From Planctomycetales bacterium 10988 (GTDB taxonomy: Bacteria; Planctomycetota; Planctomycetia; Pirellulales; Pb10988): a stretch of 64,000 bases of DNA. Numbering within the stretch: position 1 is the stretch's first letter; the number at the start of each line of letters is the position of its first letter. A program made the translations under genes and the position numbers. Below the pieces are notes generated by a model. It did not search any database, was not told where the DNA came from, and saw only the letters and a list, made by a program, of their open reading frames with translations. Below, piece after piece: positions 9,018-18,555 of the stretch. The stretch is from assembly GCA_009664345.1 (NCBI GenBank), contig CP043547.1:6104709-6168708 (forward strand), in the 5' to 3' direction.

Positions 9018-9503
9018 GGTCCACCTCATAGTTGTATCGGTTCTTCACAACGGAGACATTGGAAAGAACGGTAGAAAGAGTGTTGTCAGTTCGCCTCCGT
9101 TTGAGTTGAGTCCTGACATGATGTTGAAATTGACAATTGAGCCTTTTCGGGCCTAGCTAACTGACTACGCGACTTTACGCGATGGCAGTTTAGATTGTTT
9201 GCTGAATTTTTGAAAAACAGAAAGGATATTCAAAAACCGATCCGACCCTTCCCGTTTGCTCTCAATACGAAGCTTGGACACCCCAATATATTCGGAGAAT
9301 CTAAAATCGTCTTCAAATTATTCATCAAAAAGTATTGATAAGTTAAACGTTTTGTCAAGGAGTAATCTAAGTTATTCGGAAATAATGATTTATGTGAAGA
9401 TGAAGTAAATGAAAAAACATTCAAAAAACCGATCCGCTGCGACTTTCTCTGGGGAAGACACTTAAGGATCGGGAGTTCTTTGCCCTTATAAATCGGCTGA
9501 GAA
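9018..9503. other. Intergenic region between the CPBP protease and DksA-like genes
   Basis: 486 AT-rich bases. No supported gene. It carries a near-identical direct repeat (listed separately) and must include the promoter for the DksA-like gene. Confidence 0.45.
9228..9436. repeat. Two direct copies of an 17-18 base sequence
   Basis: ATTCAAAAACCGATCCG at 9228-9244 recurs as ATTCAAAAAACCGATCCG at 9419-9436, differing by one A in the A run. The copies are 191 bases apart in non-coding DNA downstream of the CPBP protease gene. Function unknown. Confidence 0.6.
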
Positions 9504-10100
9504 TCACTCTTCGCTTGGTGCTTCTTCCGACTCCCCCTTTTCCTTTGCAGGTCGGTAAACCAAATACGACAACACAATCCAATCATAAACCGCATGGACC
9601 AAGATCGGGATAACCAAGTTTTCGGTCCGCCAAAAAAGAATTCCCAGGTAGACTCCGATGATCGTGACAATCACGAAATACCACTTCGTAATCGGATGGG
9701 CCAAGCCGAAGCATAGGCTAGCAATGGCAATCGCTGCCCAGGAAGGAACCCATTCTGCCAAGAGGGCTTGTAAAAATCCCCGAAAAAAGACTTCTTCACC
9801 AATTCCCGCCGCCAGGGAGACAAGCAGAAGATCGAACCAATTCAGCTTGCGAAAAATCGGAAGTAATTTGTGTTCCAAGAGGTTGTTGATTTCCTCGAAT
9901 CCCTTCCAAGGAATGACCTCTGTAATGACTAGCACGCTCAGCATGGGAAGCGTTGCAACCAAGGACCAAAGAACAGCTCCCCCTGAAAGCGACATCTCTT
10001 CCAACAACGGAATGTCCATCAGCCAGCAGCCAATGCCACCGGCCAGCAGCAAGCCCCCCTCTAAGATAGCGGTCATGAGCAATAATTGGTTGCGATTCAT
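9504..10100 (-). CDS. CPBP-family intramembrane glutamic protease (CAAX/Rce1-like)
   Basis: 198 residues, mostly hydrophobic with about six membrane segments. The active-site signature GEEVFFRGFLQ (residues 101-111, EExxxR), the first His motif FGLAHP (131-136, His135) and the second His segment LVHAVYD (167-173, His169) are all present, so it should be catalytically competent. Family members cleave prenylated or other membrane proteins; in bacteria their roles include bacteriocin immunity and signalling, and the substrate here is unknown. A TTG at 10118 would add six residues; the ATG at 10100 is chosen although its GAGG sits rather far upstream. Confidence 0.9.
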   Translation of the reverse strand: MNRNQLLLMTAILEGGLLLAGGIGCWLMDIPLLEEMSLSGGAVLWSLVATLPMLSVLVITEVIPWKGFEEINNLLEHKLLPIFRKLNWFDLLLVSLAAGIGEEVFFRGFLQALLAEWVPSWAAIAIASLCFGLAHPITKWYFVIVTIIGVYLGILFWRTENLVIPILVHAVYDWIVLSYLVYRPAKEKGESEEAPSEE

Positions 10101-10221
10101 CGGCGGGTGATTCCTCAAGGGAGTAGTTCAATCAGAATGCCGACCATTATGCTTCATCCGCCTTTGTTCGGTAAGGGAGTCCAGTGCCCTAAAAAAATCG
10201 GCATCAAGTAATTCTCCTTCC

Positions 10222-10250
10222 TTGACGAGTAATATATGTCACTGTAATAT
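10222..10250 (+). promoter_or_regulatory. Strong sigma70-type promoter before the MerR-like gene
   Basis: TTGACG (10222-10227), a 17-base spacer and TATA-like TAATAT (10245-10250). Unlike classical MerR-activated promoters, which have 19-20 base spacers, this has optimal spacing and would need no activation. The 8-mer AACACTGT begins right after the -10 box (10251-10258) and recurs in the downstream dyad at 10343-10350. Confidence 0.65.
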
Positions 10251-10340
10251 AACACTGTCTTTTATGGAGGTTGTTATCCCGAGAAGCAATAAAATTCCGG
10301 CTTACAAAGTAAATAATAATCAATACTGAATCGGTGATTT

Positions 10341-10367
10341 AAAACACTGTTCTGTTAATAGTGTTTT
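10341..10367. promoter_or_regulatory. Perfect dyad, candidate operator of the MerR-like regulator
   Basis: AAAACACT (10341-10348) pairs exactly with AGTGTTTT (10360-10367) across an 11-base centre, 18 bases before the regulator's start codon. Position and symmetry fit autoregulation by a dimeric regulator. It could alternatively be an mRNA hairpin near the ribosome binding site. Confidence 0.55.
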
Positions 10368-10384
10368 ACTTTAAGAGGTGTTCG

Positions 10385-11071
10385 ATGCGACTAACAATCC
10401 GAGAACTTACAAAGTCTGCCCGGTGGTTGCTGGAGCAGACAGGGTATTCTGGAGCGGATTCCGGACGAGTTCGGGACCTTCCCGATGAGCGAACTCTCCG
10501 CTATTACGCCAACCGGGGACTCTTTGACCGCCCGCTGGAGATGCGTGGACGAACGGCTTTTTACGGGAGAAAACATCTCTATCAAGTGGTTGCGATCAAG
10601 CAAATGCAAGCGGCGGGAATGGACCTGGAAACCATCCAAGACCGTCTCTTGGGTGCCACCGATGCACAGCTGAAAGCTTGGTCCAAAATTTCTGACGAAG
10701 CGCTGGAGCGAATCGAACAGGAAACGCTTGAGCACAAATCGAGCGTCGCGCAATCCCCGCCGGAGAAGCCGAGTTCTCATCTCCCAGAAGTCCCGAAACC
10801 CCGTCATCGCACGGCCTTCTGGGATCAGGAAGCTTCTGAGAACCACCCTTCTACCTTCTTGGAAAGTGCTGAAGTTCCTAGGTCGGATTCTACCTCTCAG
10901 CCAAAAACCTTGCTCGAAATTCCGTTAGCCCCTGGGGTCCGTCTCCAAATCGAAGGGGCCAACGGAACGAAATGGGGACCTCAGGAGCAATCGATCATTT
11001 CTCCTCTGATTCAAGTGTTGCTGCAAACTCTTCGTCGATTGGGAGTGCTCTCGGACGACAATCAACGCTAA
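10385..11071 (+). CDS. MerR-family transcriptional regulator
   Basis: 228 residues. The N-terminal winged helix-turn-helix reads DERTLRYYANRGLFDRP, the classical MerR recognition pattern, followed by the wing segment YGRKHLYQV and KQMQAAGMDLETIQDRL. The C-terminal half is low-complexity (P, S, E rich) followed by a short hydrophobic-acidic end, with no cysteines resembling a metal site and no obvious effector domain. A GTG at 10361 lies in frame, but AGAGGTG placed just before the ATG at 10385 fixes the start. It is followed after 32 bases by the VIT/vWA gene on the same strand, so the two form an operon and probably one regulatory unit. Confidence 0.92.
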   Translation: MRLTIRELTKSARWLLEQTGYSGADSGRVRDLPDERTLRYYANRGLFDRPLEMRGRTAFYGRKHLYQVVAIKQMQAAGMDLETIQDRLLGATDAQLKAWSKISDEALERIEQETLEHKSSVAQSPPEKPSSHLPEVPKPRHRTAFWDQEASENHPSTFLESAEVPRSDSTSQPKTLLEIPLAPGVRLQIEGANGTKWGPQEQSIISPLIQVLLQTLRRLGVLSDDNQR

Positions 11072-11103
11072 CTCAAATCTATTCAATAACTTAGGGGGCA
11101 AGT

Positions 11104-13503
11104 ATGATGACGAAATCTTTCTTACCAACTTTTCAACTAGAAGAGGAAAATGCGAGTCAATATGGGGGAAGTTTAGGTGTCTTGCATTCCACGGAAGGCT
11201 CTTTACCACTTGAAGTTGTGTCGATCTCCGCTCAGATAGCCGGCCTCGGTGCGAAAGTCAAGCTCGATCAAACTTTTGCCAATCATTTTGAACAACCCAT
11301 CGAAGCAACCTATATCTTTCCTCTGCCGGATCGTGGGGCGGTTACCTCTTTCTCGCTGTGGGTTGCCGGCCGGGAAGTCCAAGGGATTCTGAAAGAGCGG
11401 GGAGAAGCACGGGCAACCTATGAGAAGGCGATTTCCGAAGGCAAGCAAGCCGCTCTCTTGGAGGAAGATCGAAGAGGGACGTTTCATCTTCAGGTCGGAA
11501 ATCTACCTCCGGGGGAATCCGTCACCGTGCAATTGTGCTTGATGGTGCCGCTTGATTATCACGATGGTGAGGCGGAATTTCGCTTCCCGTTGGTGGTCGC
11601 TCCCCGTTATCACCCTGGGAATCCTGTAAGTGGTGAGAGTGTAGGCCATGGAGTTCATCAAGATACGGAGTTCACGCCGGATGCTTCCCGAATCTCACCG
11701 CCTTTGTTGCTGAAAAATTATCCTTACCCTGTTCAGCTTTCGTTGGAAGTTGTCGTTGATGCAGATTCGTATCAGCTTCAACCAGAAGAACTTGCGTCAA
11801 AATTATGCTCCAGTCAACAGGTCTTGATCGGCAAGATTGGAAGCCCCATCTATCTCCAACTTCAACCTGGCGAGCGGATGGATCGAGATTTTATCTTGCG
11901 TCTCAAATTAGGAAGTGATCATATTCAATCCTATTTCTTTCTGGAAGAATCCGCTTTGGAATGGGGTGAGCGGAACCAAGCAAGGGTCAGACTTTCCCCA
12001 GGAACCTTGAAGGAACCGCGGCATTTTGAGGTCCTGCTGTTACCTCCGAAGGAATTGCCTGAAGTAAATCGTCCCCGGGATGTCGTCTTTGTGCTCGATC
12101 GTTCTTATAGCATGAACGGATGGAAGATGGTTGCCGCTCGTCGGGCGACCGGACGCATGATCGATTCGCTCTTGGATCACGATCGTTTTCATGTCGTTGC
12201 TTTTGACAATACCGTTCTGGCCTGCCCGGAAACTGAAAGGAATCCGACATTCGCGACCAATCAGGCACGCTATCGGGCGATCGAATGGCTGAGTAGCGTG
12301 AAGCCTTCGGGTGGGACGGACATGCAACTTGGGCTGAAAAGGGCCTTCGCATGGTATCCGCCTATGTCGGAAGATCGGGATCGCGTTTTGGTGCTGATTA
12401 CGGATGGCCAAGTCGGAAACGAGGACCATTTACTCCAGCTCACAAGCCAATATGCCAATGGTCACTATCCTCATGTCTTTGCGTTAGGAATTGATCAGGC
12501 GGTCAATGCCGGTTTTTTGCGGAGAATGGCGGAACTAAGCGGTGGGTGTTGCGAATTTGTCGAAAGCGAAAACCGCCTCGATGAGAGCTTGCAAGCGATC
12601 CATCGCTCCCTTCAATCCCCAGTTTTAAGAAAGATAAACGTACAAGCGAAGGGCGGAATGTTGCTAGAACGGACGATCGCCCCTCAATTGGTTCCTGATC
12701 TTTTTCCCGGCCGTCCGTTGCAACTGTTCGGCAAGCTAGAGGATCTTGAAAAACTTCCTCAGTTGGTCATTACGGGTATCGATCAAGAAGGGGAAACTTG
12801 GGAGGTCGAGCTTGACGCCACCACCCAGACTCGGGAATTGATTGCCCATTTTTGGGGCCGTCGTCGTGTGCGAGACTTAGAGGATCAATACGCCTCGCAT
12901 GAGTATTCCAACGGGAAGGAGTTGACAAGCGAAATCGTGCAGACTTCGCTGGAAACCCAAGTCCTTTCTCGATTTACCGCTTTTGTGGCAGTTGATCACC
13001 AAACCCAGGTCGATTCGAATTCGCCACTTCATCGCATTACTCAACCTGTGGAATCTCCGGCTGGTTGGGAAGATAAACTGTGTGATGATCCTGGGGTAAT
13101 GTATGGAGGGATGGCACCGGCTTGTCCCTCCGATTTGTCTTCGCCTCGATCAACAGATTTTATGTCAGCATTATCTGAAAGGACCCCTGCACCAAAGCCA
13201 GGGAAACCACAAGTTTTCCGCAAACGTAAAGCAGTTAGTCGCGGTACAGATACTTTTGAGCCGGTAGGTCGAACGCTGATGAGGCAAAAAAGTGATTCCG
13301 ATCAGTTTGGTTTACCTTCCGGCAGTCCTGAAAAATCCTCAGGCATTTTGGGATTCTTCCTCTATTTGATCGCTTTGCTAGGACGTTTTCTGCTTGCGTT
13401 GCGAGATTTTTTCTTCAAGGCAAAGAAAAATCCCTCATCCACGGAGAAGCAGTTGAAGAAGCTATCTTCATCCTCTGAGAATAGAGAACAGAGAGAAAAG
13501 TAA
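11104..13503 (+). CDS. VIT domain and von Willebrand A domain protein with C-terminal helix
   Basis: 799 residues. An N-terminal VIT (inter-alpha-trypsin inhibitor) domain spans about residues 20-150, including EATYIFPLPDRGAV and RATYEKAISEGKQAALLEE. A vWA domain starts near 325 with an intact metal-ion adhesion site: DRSYS (332-336), Thr404 in SGGTDMQ and Asp434 in ITDGQ. The last third is less conserved, with a Ser/Pro-rich linker and a hydrophobic helix near 745-765 followed by Lys-rich sequence. No signal peptide is evident, so it may face the cytoplasm, tail-anchored. AGGGGG precedes the ATG. Such proteins bind partner proteins through the metal site; the partner is unknown. Confidence 0.9.
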   Translation: MMTKSFLPTFQLEEENASQYGGSLGVLHSTEGSLPLEVVSISAQIAGLGAKVKLDQTFANHFEQPIEATYIFPLPDRGAVTSFSLWVAGREVQGILKERGEARATYEKAISEGKQAALLEEDRRGTFHLQVGNLPPGESVTVQLCLMVPLDYHDGEAEFRFPLVVAPRYHPGNPVSGESVGHGVHQDTEFTPDASRISPPLLLKNYPYPVQLSLEVVVDADSYQLQPEELASKLCSSQQVLIGKIGSPIYLQLQPGERMDRDFILRLKLGSDHIQSYFFLEESALEWGERNQARVRLSPGTLKEPRHFEVLLLPPKELPEVNRPRDVVFVLDRSYSMNGWKMVAARRATGRMIDSLLDHDRFHVVAFDNTVLACPETERNPTFATNQARYRAIEWLSSVKPSGGTDMQLGLKRAFAWYPPMSEDRDRVLVLITDGQVGNEDHLLQLTSQYANGHYPHVFALGIDQAVNAGFLRRMAELSGGCCEFVESENRLDESLQAIHRSLQSPVLRKINVQAKGGMLLERTIAPQLVPDLFPGRPLQLFGKLEDLEKLPQLVITGIDQEGETWEVELDATTQTRELIAHFWGRRRVRDLEDQYASHEYSNGKELTSEIVQTSLETQVLSRFTAFVAVDHQTQVDSNSPLHRITQPVESPAGWEDKLCDDPGVMYGGMAPACPSDLSSPRSTDFMSALSERTPAPKPGKPQVFRKRKAVSRGTDTFEPVGRTLMRQKSDSDQFGLPSGSPEKSSGILGFFLYLIALLGRFLLALRDFFFKAKKNPSSTEKQLKKLSSSSENREQREK

Positions 13504-13530
13504 TTTTCAGCAAGTGTCTCATAAATAAAA

Positions 13531-13570
13531 AAGCTACCGTCCGGAGATTCCAGGCGGTAGCTTGATTTTT
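13531..13570. terminator. Bidirectional rho-independent terminator
   Basis: Perfect nine-base stem AAGCTACCG / CGGTAGCTT (13531-13539 with 13555-13563), flanked by an A run on the left and a T run on the right. It serves the convergent VIT/vWA and rpoN genes. Confidence 0.85.
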
Positions 13571-13599
13571 TCGCTAAGTTCTCAACTTATGAAAAGAAC

Positions 13600-15135
13600 T
13601 TAAGAGCTGTGGCCGTTGGTTTCGGGGCTTTTGGCTTTGCCGTTTCCGTTGGAAGTCCACTCGCGGCGTTGACGACTGCTGGCGATATCCATCGCTTGAC
13701 GGTATTTGGTGACCGTGCGGCGAGCGACTTTCAAGCCATGTTTTTCCAACTCAGTAACCAGGGCATCGTCGCTAAAAGGCTTCGTTTTGTCTTCCCCATC
13801 GATAATTTCTTGGAGTTTCAAACGAATGGCATCCCAGGCGACTTCTTCCCCTTGGGCATTTGTAGTTCCGCCCCCGAAGAAACGTTTGAGAGGGAACAAA
13901 CCGCGAGGAGTTTGAATCCATTTGCCATCGACGGCCCGGCTGACCGTGGTGACGTGAACGCCTACCTTGTCGGCAATTTGCTGCATTTTGAGCGGTTCGA
14001 TCCACTCAGGGCCTTTGTCAAGAAAGACGGTTTGGTGATCGACAATCGCTTGAGCCACTCGCAACAAAGTGCTGCGGCGTTGTTCGATGGATTCAATCAA
14101 CCATTGAGCGGAGGTGATTTTCTTCTTGATGAAATCCTTGGTATCGCCATTGGAATCGCCCTTTTCGAGCATGCGACGATAGTAAGGGCTGATGTAAAGG
14201 TTGGGGATTTCGCGTTCTTCCACGCGGACGACGTACTTGCCGTTTTCATCAGGTTCGACAAAGACATCCGGCGTCACCGAAGGGGCTGATTCGCTGGCGA
14301 ACTCTGCTCCGGGTTTCGGTTTGAGTTGGCGAAGTTGTTCCAAGGCGAGTTGGATGGTTTCGATCGAATAACCGGTTTTCCGCTGAATTAAAGGAAGTCG
14401 GTTGTCTTTGATGTCGTCCAAATGGCTGGAAATGAGCGTTTGGAGTTCTTCGAAATACTCCATATCCGGCGTCAGTTGGAGCAAGAGACATTCCCGCAGA
14501 TCGTGAGCCCCTACGCCTGGTGGATCGAGTTGTTGAACGACCGCGAGAGCTTGCTGCATCAGTTGGAAATCGGCCGGCGAATGATTCGGATCAAGCAAAT
14601 CCTTGAGCGAACTTTGCATGTAGCCATTGCCATCGAGGTTATAAATGATGCGTTCCACGAAGGAGCGGAGTTTGGAATCGAGATCGAACCAAGCCAATTG
14701 GTCGCAAAGATCATCTTGTAACGTATGGGGGCGAGAGGTCAAATTCGCCATTACATCATGACGACGATCGGACTCTTCTTCCATGCGTGCGGAGCTAGGG
14801 CGACTGCCGGACGGTTCGAAATGGCCATCCCATTCTTCACTCAAACTGACCAAGCGATCGAAGTCGTCCTCTTTGTGAGATTCATCAATGACAAGCTCAC
14901 GTTCTTCGTTGGTCGGAGCATCAGGAGAATCGGGGGCTTCATGATCAGGCGTCGGTAAATCCGGGTCCGTCTCACGCACTTGCAAGCAGGGATTCTCTTC
15001 CATTTCCTGTTGCACTCGATCTTGCAAAGCCATGAGGGGGAGTTGCAAGATCTCCATGGACTGGATCATCTTCGGTGCCAAGATCATCTTTTGAACTTGG
15101 CTCTGTGTTTGGTGGTGACCGACGGTTAAACGCAT
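13600..15135 (-). CDS. rpoN: RNA polymerase sigma-54 factor
   Basis: 511 residues, typical length. Region I at the N-terminus is Gln/Leu-rich (LAPKMIQSMEILQLPLMALQ), the activator-interaction part. An acidic region II follows (about 60-130), then the core-binding and DNA-binding region III. The invariant RpoN box is visible as ARRTVTKYRQ near residues 478-487. Sigma-54 directs polymerase to -24/-12 promoters and needs AAA+ activators, none of which is in this window. It stands alone between the VIT/vWA gene and recR, without the hpf/ptsN genes that follow rpoN in proteobacteria. Confidence 0.97.
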   Translation of the reverse strand: MRLTVGHHQTQSQVQKMILAPKMIQSMEILQLPLMALQDRVQQEMEENPCLQVRETDPDLPTPDHEAPDSPDAPTNEERELVIDESHKEDDFDRLVSLSEEWDGHFEPSGSRPSSARMEEESDRRHDVMANLTSRPHTLQDDLCDQLAWFDLDSKLRSFVERIIYNLDGNGYMQSSLKDLLDPNHSPADFQLMQQALAVVQQLDPPGVGAHDLRECLLLQLTPDMEYFEELQTLISSHLDDIKDNRLPLIQRKTGYSIETIQLALEQLRQLKPKPGAEFASESAPSVTPDVFVEPDENGKYVVRVEEREIPNLYISPYYRRMLEKGDSNGDTKDFIKKKITSAQWLIESIEQRRSTLLRVAQAIVDHQTVFLDKGPEWIEPLKMQQIADKVGVHVTTVSRAVDGKWIQTPRGLFPLKRFFGGGTTNAQGEEVAWDAIRLKLQEIIDGEDKTKPFSDDALVTELEKHGLKVARRTVTKYRQAMDIASSRQRREWTSNGNGKAKSPETNGHSS

Positions 15136-15509
15136 GTATCCAGTACCTTATCTTCTTCTGGCAGAAGGAAAAATCGCCGCCTTGTTGGGAGCCATTTCAG
15201 GGGTCTGCCGTTAATTTAACAGATTGAAACAAAATTCCAAAATTTCTTCTTCTGAGAATGCAGCAAGAGAGAGATACGCCTTGTCTCAGAATCGTTTCGG
15301 TTACGAGTTGGTCATTTCAGTTCAACCTTTGTTGGTAGTTCCTTGGAAAACGTTGGGATCAGAAGGTCTTTGCTGTAAGAAACACGGATCGGATGATTAC
15401 TTCTATTAAGATTGAGTTTATCACTCCCAAGCCTGTTTTCCTCTTTTATTCTGAGATCATGGATCATTTTCTGAAGAAAAGGGTTTCGGATTGGGAGGTA
15501 AGGACCAAA
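15136..15509. other. Intergenic region between recR and rpoN
   Basis: 374 bases upstream of rpoN and downstream of recR (both minus strand). No supported gene or RNA. It probably holds the rpoN promoter, but I found no strong hexamer pair and no clear recR terminator. Confidence 0.4.
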
Positions 15510-16109
15510 TTAGAACGCTTGGCGACCGTTTAACGCATCTGATAACATTTCTCGATTTGCATATTCCAACACCGTTCCGGCATTGATGCCTCGGGCAAGT
15601 CGCGTAACTTTTACAGGAAAATCTTGTAAACGATTGGAGATATACAGGGCCGTTCCATCGCCTTCGACGGTAGGATTCGTTGCCATGATGATCTCTTCCA
15701 CCGTTCCTGCTTGCACACGTTCAACTAATGGTTCAATCGTCAAATCTTCAGGGCCAACACCATCAAGAGGAGCAATTCTCCCCAATAAAACGTGATAAAG
15801 ACCTTTGTACGTCCCGATTTGTTCAAGCGCCATCACATCGCGAGGTTGCTCGACAATGCAGATCGTCGAAGTGTCTCGATTGGGGTTTTGGCAAATCTCG
15901 CACGTGGACTCTTCCGCGAGCATGTAGCAGATTTCACAATGCTGCACCCGCTCTCTGACTTGTCGAATCGCATCCGCAAGCGCAAAGGCCTCTTGAGGGG
16001 GAACTCTCAGCAAATGATATGCCAAACGTTCGGCTGATTTACGGCCAATGCCTGGAAGTCGAGCAAATTGCTCGATCAACGTGTTGACCGTTTCTCCATA
16101 ACTCGCCAC
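15510..16109 (-). CDS. recR: Recombination mediator RecR
   Basis: 199 residues, normal for RecR. It has the N-terminal helix-hairpin-helix (FARLPGIGRKSAERLA, residues 16-30), the four-cysteine zinc finger Cys58, Cys61, Cys70 and Cys73, and a following Toprim domain (IVEQPRDVMALEQ onward). With RecF/RecO it loads RecA at gaps. The start is a GTG at 16109 with AGGAG ten bases upstream. It is the last gene of the dnaX-ybaB-recR block, an order kept in many bacterial phyla. Confidence 0.96.
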   Translation of the reverse strand: MASYGETVNTLIEQFARLPGIGRKSAERLAYHLLRVPPQEAFALADAIRQVRERVQHCEICYMLAEESTCEICQNPNRDTSTICIVEQPRDVMALEQIGTYKGLYHVLLGRIAPLDGVGPEDLTIEPLVERVQAGTVEEIIMATNPTVEGDGTALYISNRLQDFPVKVTRLARGINAGTVLEYANREMLSDALNGRQAF

Positions 16110-16225
16110 CGCGATCAGACTCCTTAGCTAACAGATAATCGACCTGTTCGGATCTTTGGAAGCTTTCATAAACCGGAACTTCTGTGAGATTACGAATCCG
16201 TGAACAGGGTCCCCTGGCGGGGGAT

Positions 16226-16585
16226 TTAGGCGTCTGGTTTGCCACCCATGGAACCGAGCAGTCCTTCGATTCCACCCATTCCGAGGCCTCCGGTGAGAGA
16301 AGCCATCGCTTCTTCGTGCATTTTCCGGGCCTTCATGACCGCATCATTTCCGGCGGCGACGATCAAATCTTCAAGCATCTCATGATCGCCTTGAGCCAGT
16401 AATTGAGGGTCTATTTTGCAAGAGAGGATTTCTTGCGTGCCGTTCATTTCAATTTGGACCATGTCTCCGCCGGCGGTTCCGGTCACGCGTTTCGCCCGCA
16501 GTTCTTCAGCCATCTCTTGCATCTTTCCACCCATTTGTTGGGCGTTTTTCATCAGAGAGGCGAACTGACCTATTCCTTTAAACAT
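16226..16585 (-). CDS. YbaB/EbfC family nucleoid-associated protein
   Basis: 119 residues beginning MFKGIGQFASLMKNAQQMG, with the family's central VQIEMNGTQEILSCKIDP strand region and helical ends. These small dimeric proteins bind DNA and coat the nucleoid. The C-terminus is Gly/Met-rich. It sits between dnaX and recR on the same strand, the conserved context that makes the assignment firm. Spacing to recR is 116 bases. Confidence 0.94.
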   Translation of the reverse strand: MFKGIGQFASLMKNAQQMGGKMQEMAEELRAKRVTGTAGGDMVQIEMNGTQEILSCKIDPQLLAQGDHEMLEDLIVAAGNDAVMKARKMHEEAMASLTGGLGMGGIEGLLGSMGGKPDA

Positions 16586-16776
16586 AATCGCAGTCTTTCC
16601 TAATTTAACGGCTCAATGAGGAGCGCAGCCGAGATGATTTACATAAGTTTTACCGAGCGATGCCTCTCGTCCAGGGCAAATTTTGGCTTTTCAAATCGAA
16701 GAAGCCATCGAAAGGTCTGCGCGGAAAACAGCGATTTCTCTTGATGATTCTCCGCTGATCCTGACTCTACCAGGAG

Positions 16777-18555
16777 TTACGATCCGGACGAGGTTTCAGG
16801 TAGCTGCGCTCTGACAATCTCCGCGCGAAAGAGTTCCCGAGTGCGTTGAATTAACGGATGGTTCTCTATAGATGCAACCGGATTGGCAGGTTTTTGTTCT
16901 GAAGAAACTGCCGCTTCCTCTTCCGATTCGCTTTCTAAAAAGAACTGAACTTGAACTTCTTGACCCGTTAGCTCACGCAAGGCCTTCTGAAGTCGCAGTT
17001 GCTGATCAGGCCGTTCACAATAGCGTTTAGGGAAATGATAGCGTGCAGGGAAGTGGATTTCTAGTCTATTTGGCGCGGCAATTGCAATACGACTGCATAG
17101 CGATGCTTGCTGAGATGTCATATCTCCAAGTGATTTCAAGACTTCCTGCCAAACCTCTGTCAGATTTTCCTCACAGAGTGGGCCTAAATTTTTTTGGTTT
17201 TCTTGCTGCTCGGGCTGGTCAGTTTCCGGCTCTATTTCGTTTTTTTTTAAAGGGGCCGGTTTCTGACTAGTGGAAGTTTCACCTGCTGAAGAGGACTGTG
17301 CCGGAGAAGAGTTGGGCTTAATGGGAGGAGTTGCTTTCGGGGGATTTGAAGAATTGAGCCCGACGTTTGCTTCCAGTCTTCGAATCAATTCCGGAAGCCG
17401 AGTGAGGTGTTCGATCCGGCAGAGTTTGACCAGGCTCAATTCGACCAAAACTCGTGTTTGTGTCGTAAAGCGAAGCTTTGTTTTTGTTTCCGACAGGAGT
17501 TGCATCATATTGAGAATGGAGTCTAAGCCCAATTCTTTCGCTTGCTCTTGAACTCGCTGAAATTGATCCGGCGAGGAGAACAGAAAGCTCTCCGTTGAAC
17601 CACCGGAGGCGGCAACCATGGCATCTCGCAAGTAGCCCAACAGCTGATCAACCAACTGGCCGAGATCAACGCCTTCTTCCACGGAGGCTTCAATTTCTGC
17701 CAAGATTTTCTGGGGATTGTTGCTCACAAAGCAATCGACCATGCTACCAATTCGCTCATCGGAGGCTGTTCCCAACATCTGATGAACATCGCTGGCCGTG
17801 ATGGTTTCCCCACCAAAAGCCAGGAGTTGATCGAGCAAAGATTGGGCATCTCGCATCGAACCTGCTGCACGCCGGGCCAAGGCTTGCATGGCTTCTGGCT
17901 CGACAGTGGCGTTCTCGGAAGCGGCGATTTGGGCCAATCGTTCCGCGATGCGAGTCGTCCGAATGCCAGCGAAATCAAACCGCTGACACCGAGAAAGAAT
18001 GGTGATCGGAATCTTTTCCGGTTCAGTTGTGCAGAAAAAGAACTTCACATGTTCCGGTGGCTCTTCCAGCGTTTTCAACAACGCATTGAAGGCCTCGCGG
18101 GTGAGCATGTGGACTTCATCGATGATATAAATCTTGTATCTGGAACGACTTGGGCGAACGTTAGCATTCTGCCGCAAGGTCCGGATTTCATCAATTCCGC
18201 GATTGCTGGCCCCATCGATTTCGATCACATCGACATCTTGGCCGATGCTGATGCTCTTGCAGGTTTCGCACTGATTGCAAGGTTCGGTCGAAGTCCCTTG
18301 CTCGCAGTTCAAAGCCTTGGCCAAGACACGGGCTGTAGAGGTTTTTCCGACTCCGCGAGCCCCGGTAAATAAATAGGCGTGGGCCACGCGATGCGAGCGG
18401 ATGGCGTTCGATAGGGCTTGAATGACTGATTGTTGGCCGACCAAGTCCGCAAAGGATTGAGGGCGATACCTTCGGGCGACGACCGTATATTCGCGGTCCC
18501 CGGCGGTGGCGGTATCGTTGTTGGCAGGAGGAGGATCGGAAGGAGTCATCGCCAT
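16777..18555 (-). CDS. dnaX: DNA polymerase III subunit gamma/tau
   Basis: 592 residues. The AAA+ clamp-loader module has Walker A GARGVGKTSTA, a zinc-binding CEQGTSTEPCNQCETC insertion, the DEVHM Walker B and the SRC sensor motif (LSRCQRF). Domain III follows to about residue 380. A low-complexity Pro/Ser/Glu linker (about 395-450) precedes a C-terminal tau-like region. It loads the sliding clamp and couples polymerases at the fork. A second ATG at 18549 is better spaced from AAAGG than the one at 18555; the difference is two residues. I saw no obvious slippery A-run needed for the E. coli gamma frameshift. Confidence 0.96.
   Translation of the reverse strand: MAMTPSDPPPANNDTATAGDREYTVVARRYRPQSFADLVGQQSVIQALSNAIRSHRVAHAYLFTGARGVGKTSTARVLAKALNCEQGTSTEPCNQCETCKSISIGQDVDVIEIDGASNRGIDEIRTLRQNANVRPSRSRYKIYIIDEVHMLTREAFNALLKTLEEPPEHVKFFFCTTEPEKIPITILSRCQRFDFAGIRTTRIAERLAQIAASENATVEPEAMQALARRAAGSMRDAQSLLDQLLAFGGETITASDVHQMLGTASDERIGSMVDCFVSNNPQKILAEIEASVEEGVDLGQLVDQLLGYLRDAMVAASGGSTESFLFSSPDQFQRVQEQAKELGLDSILNMMQLLSETKTKLRFTTQTRVLVELSLVKLCRIEHLTRLPELIRRLEANVGLNSSNPPKATPPIKPNSSPAQSSSAGETSTSQKPAPLKKNEIEPETDQPEQQENQKNLGPLCEENLTEVWQEVLKSLGDMTSQQASLCSRIAIAAPNRLEIHFPARYHFPKRYCERPDQQLRLQKALRELTGQEVQVQFFLESESEEEAAVSSEQKPANPVASIENHPLIQRTRELFRAEIVRAQLPETSSGS

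Noticed and set aside
10245-10385. Classical MerR-type 19-20 base spacer promoter
   Set aside because: The only good hexamer pair has a 17-base spacer, so activation by promoter twisting is not expected.
16777-17300. E. coli-like programmed frameshift producing gamma in dnaX
   Set aside because: No A6-G-type slippery sequence was noticed in the linker on the minus strand; the poly-T at about 17231-17238 reads as an A run there but has no supporting stem or Shine-Dalgarno arrangement that I could confirm.
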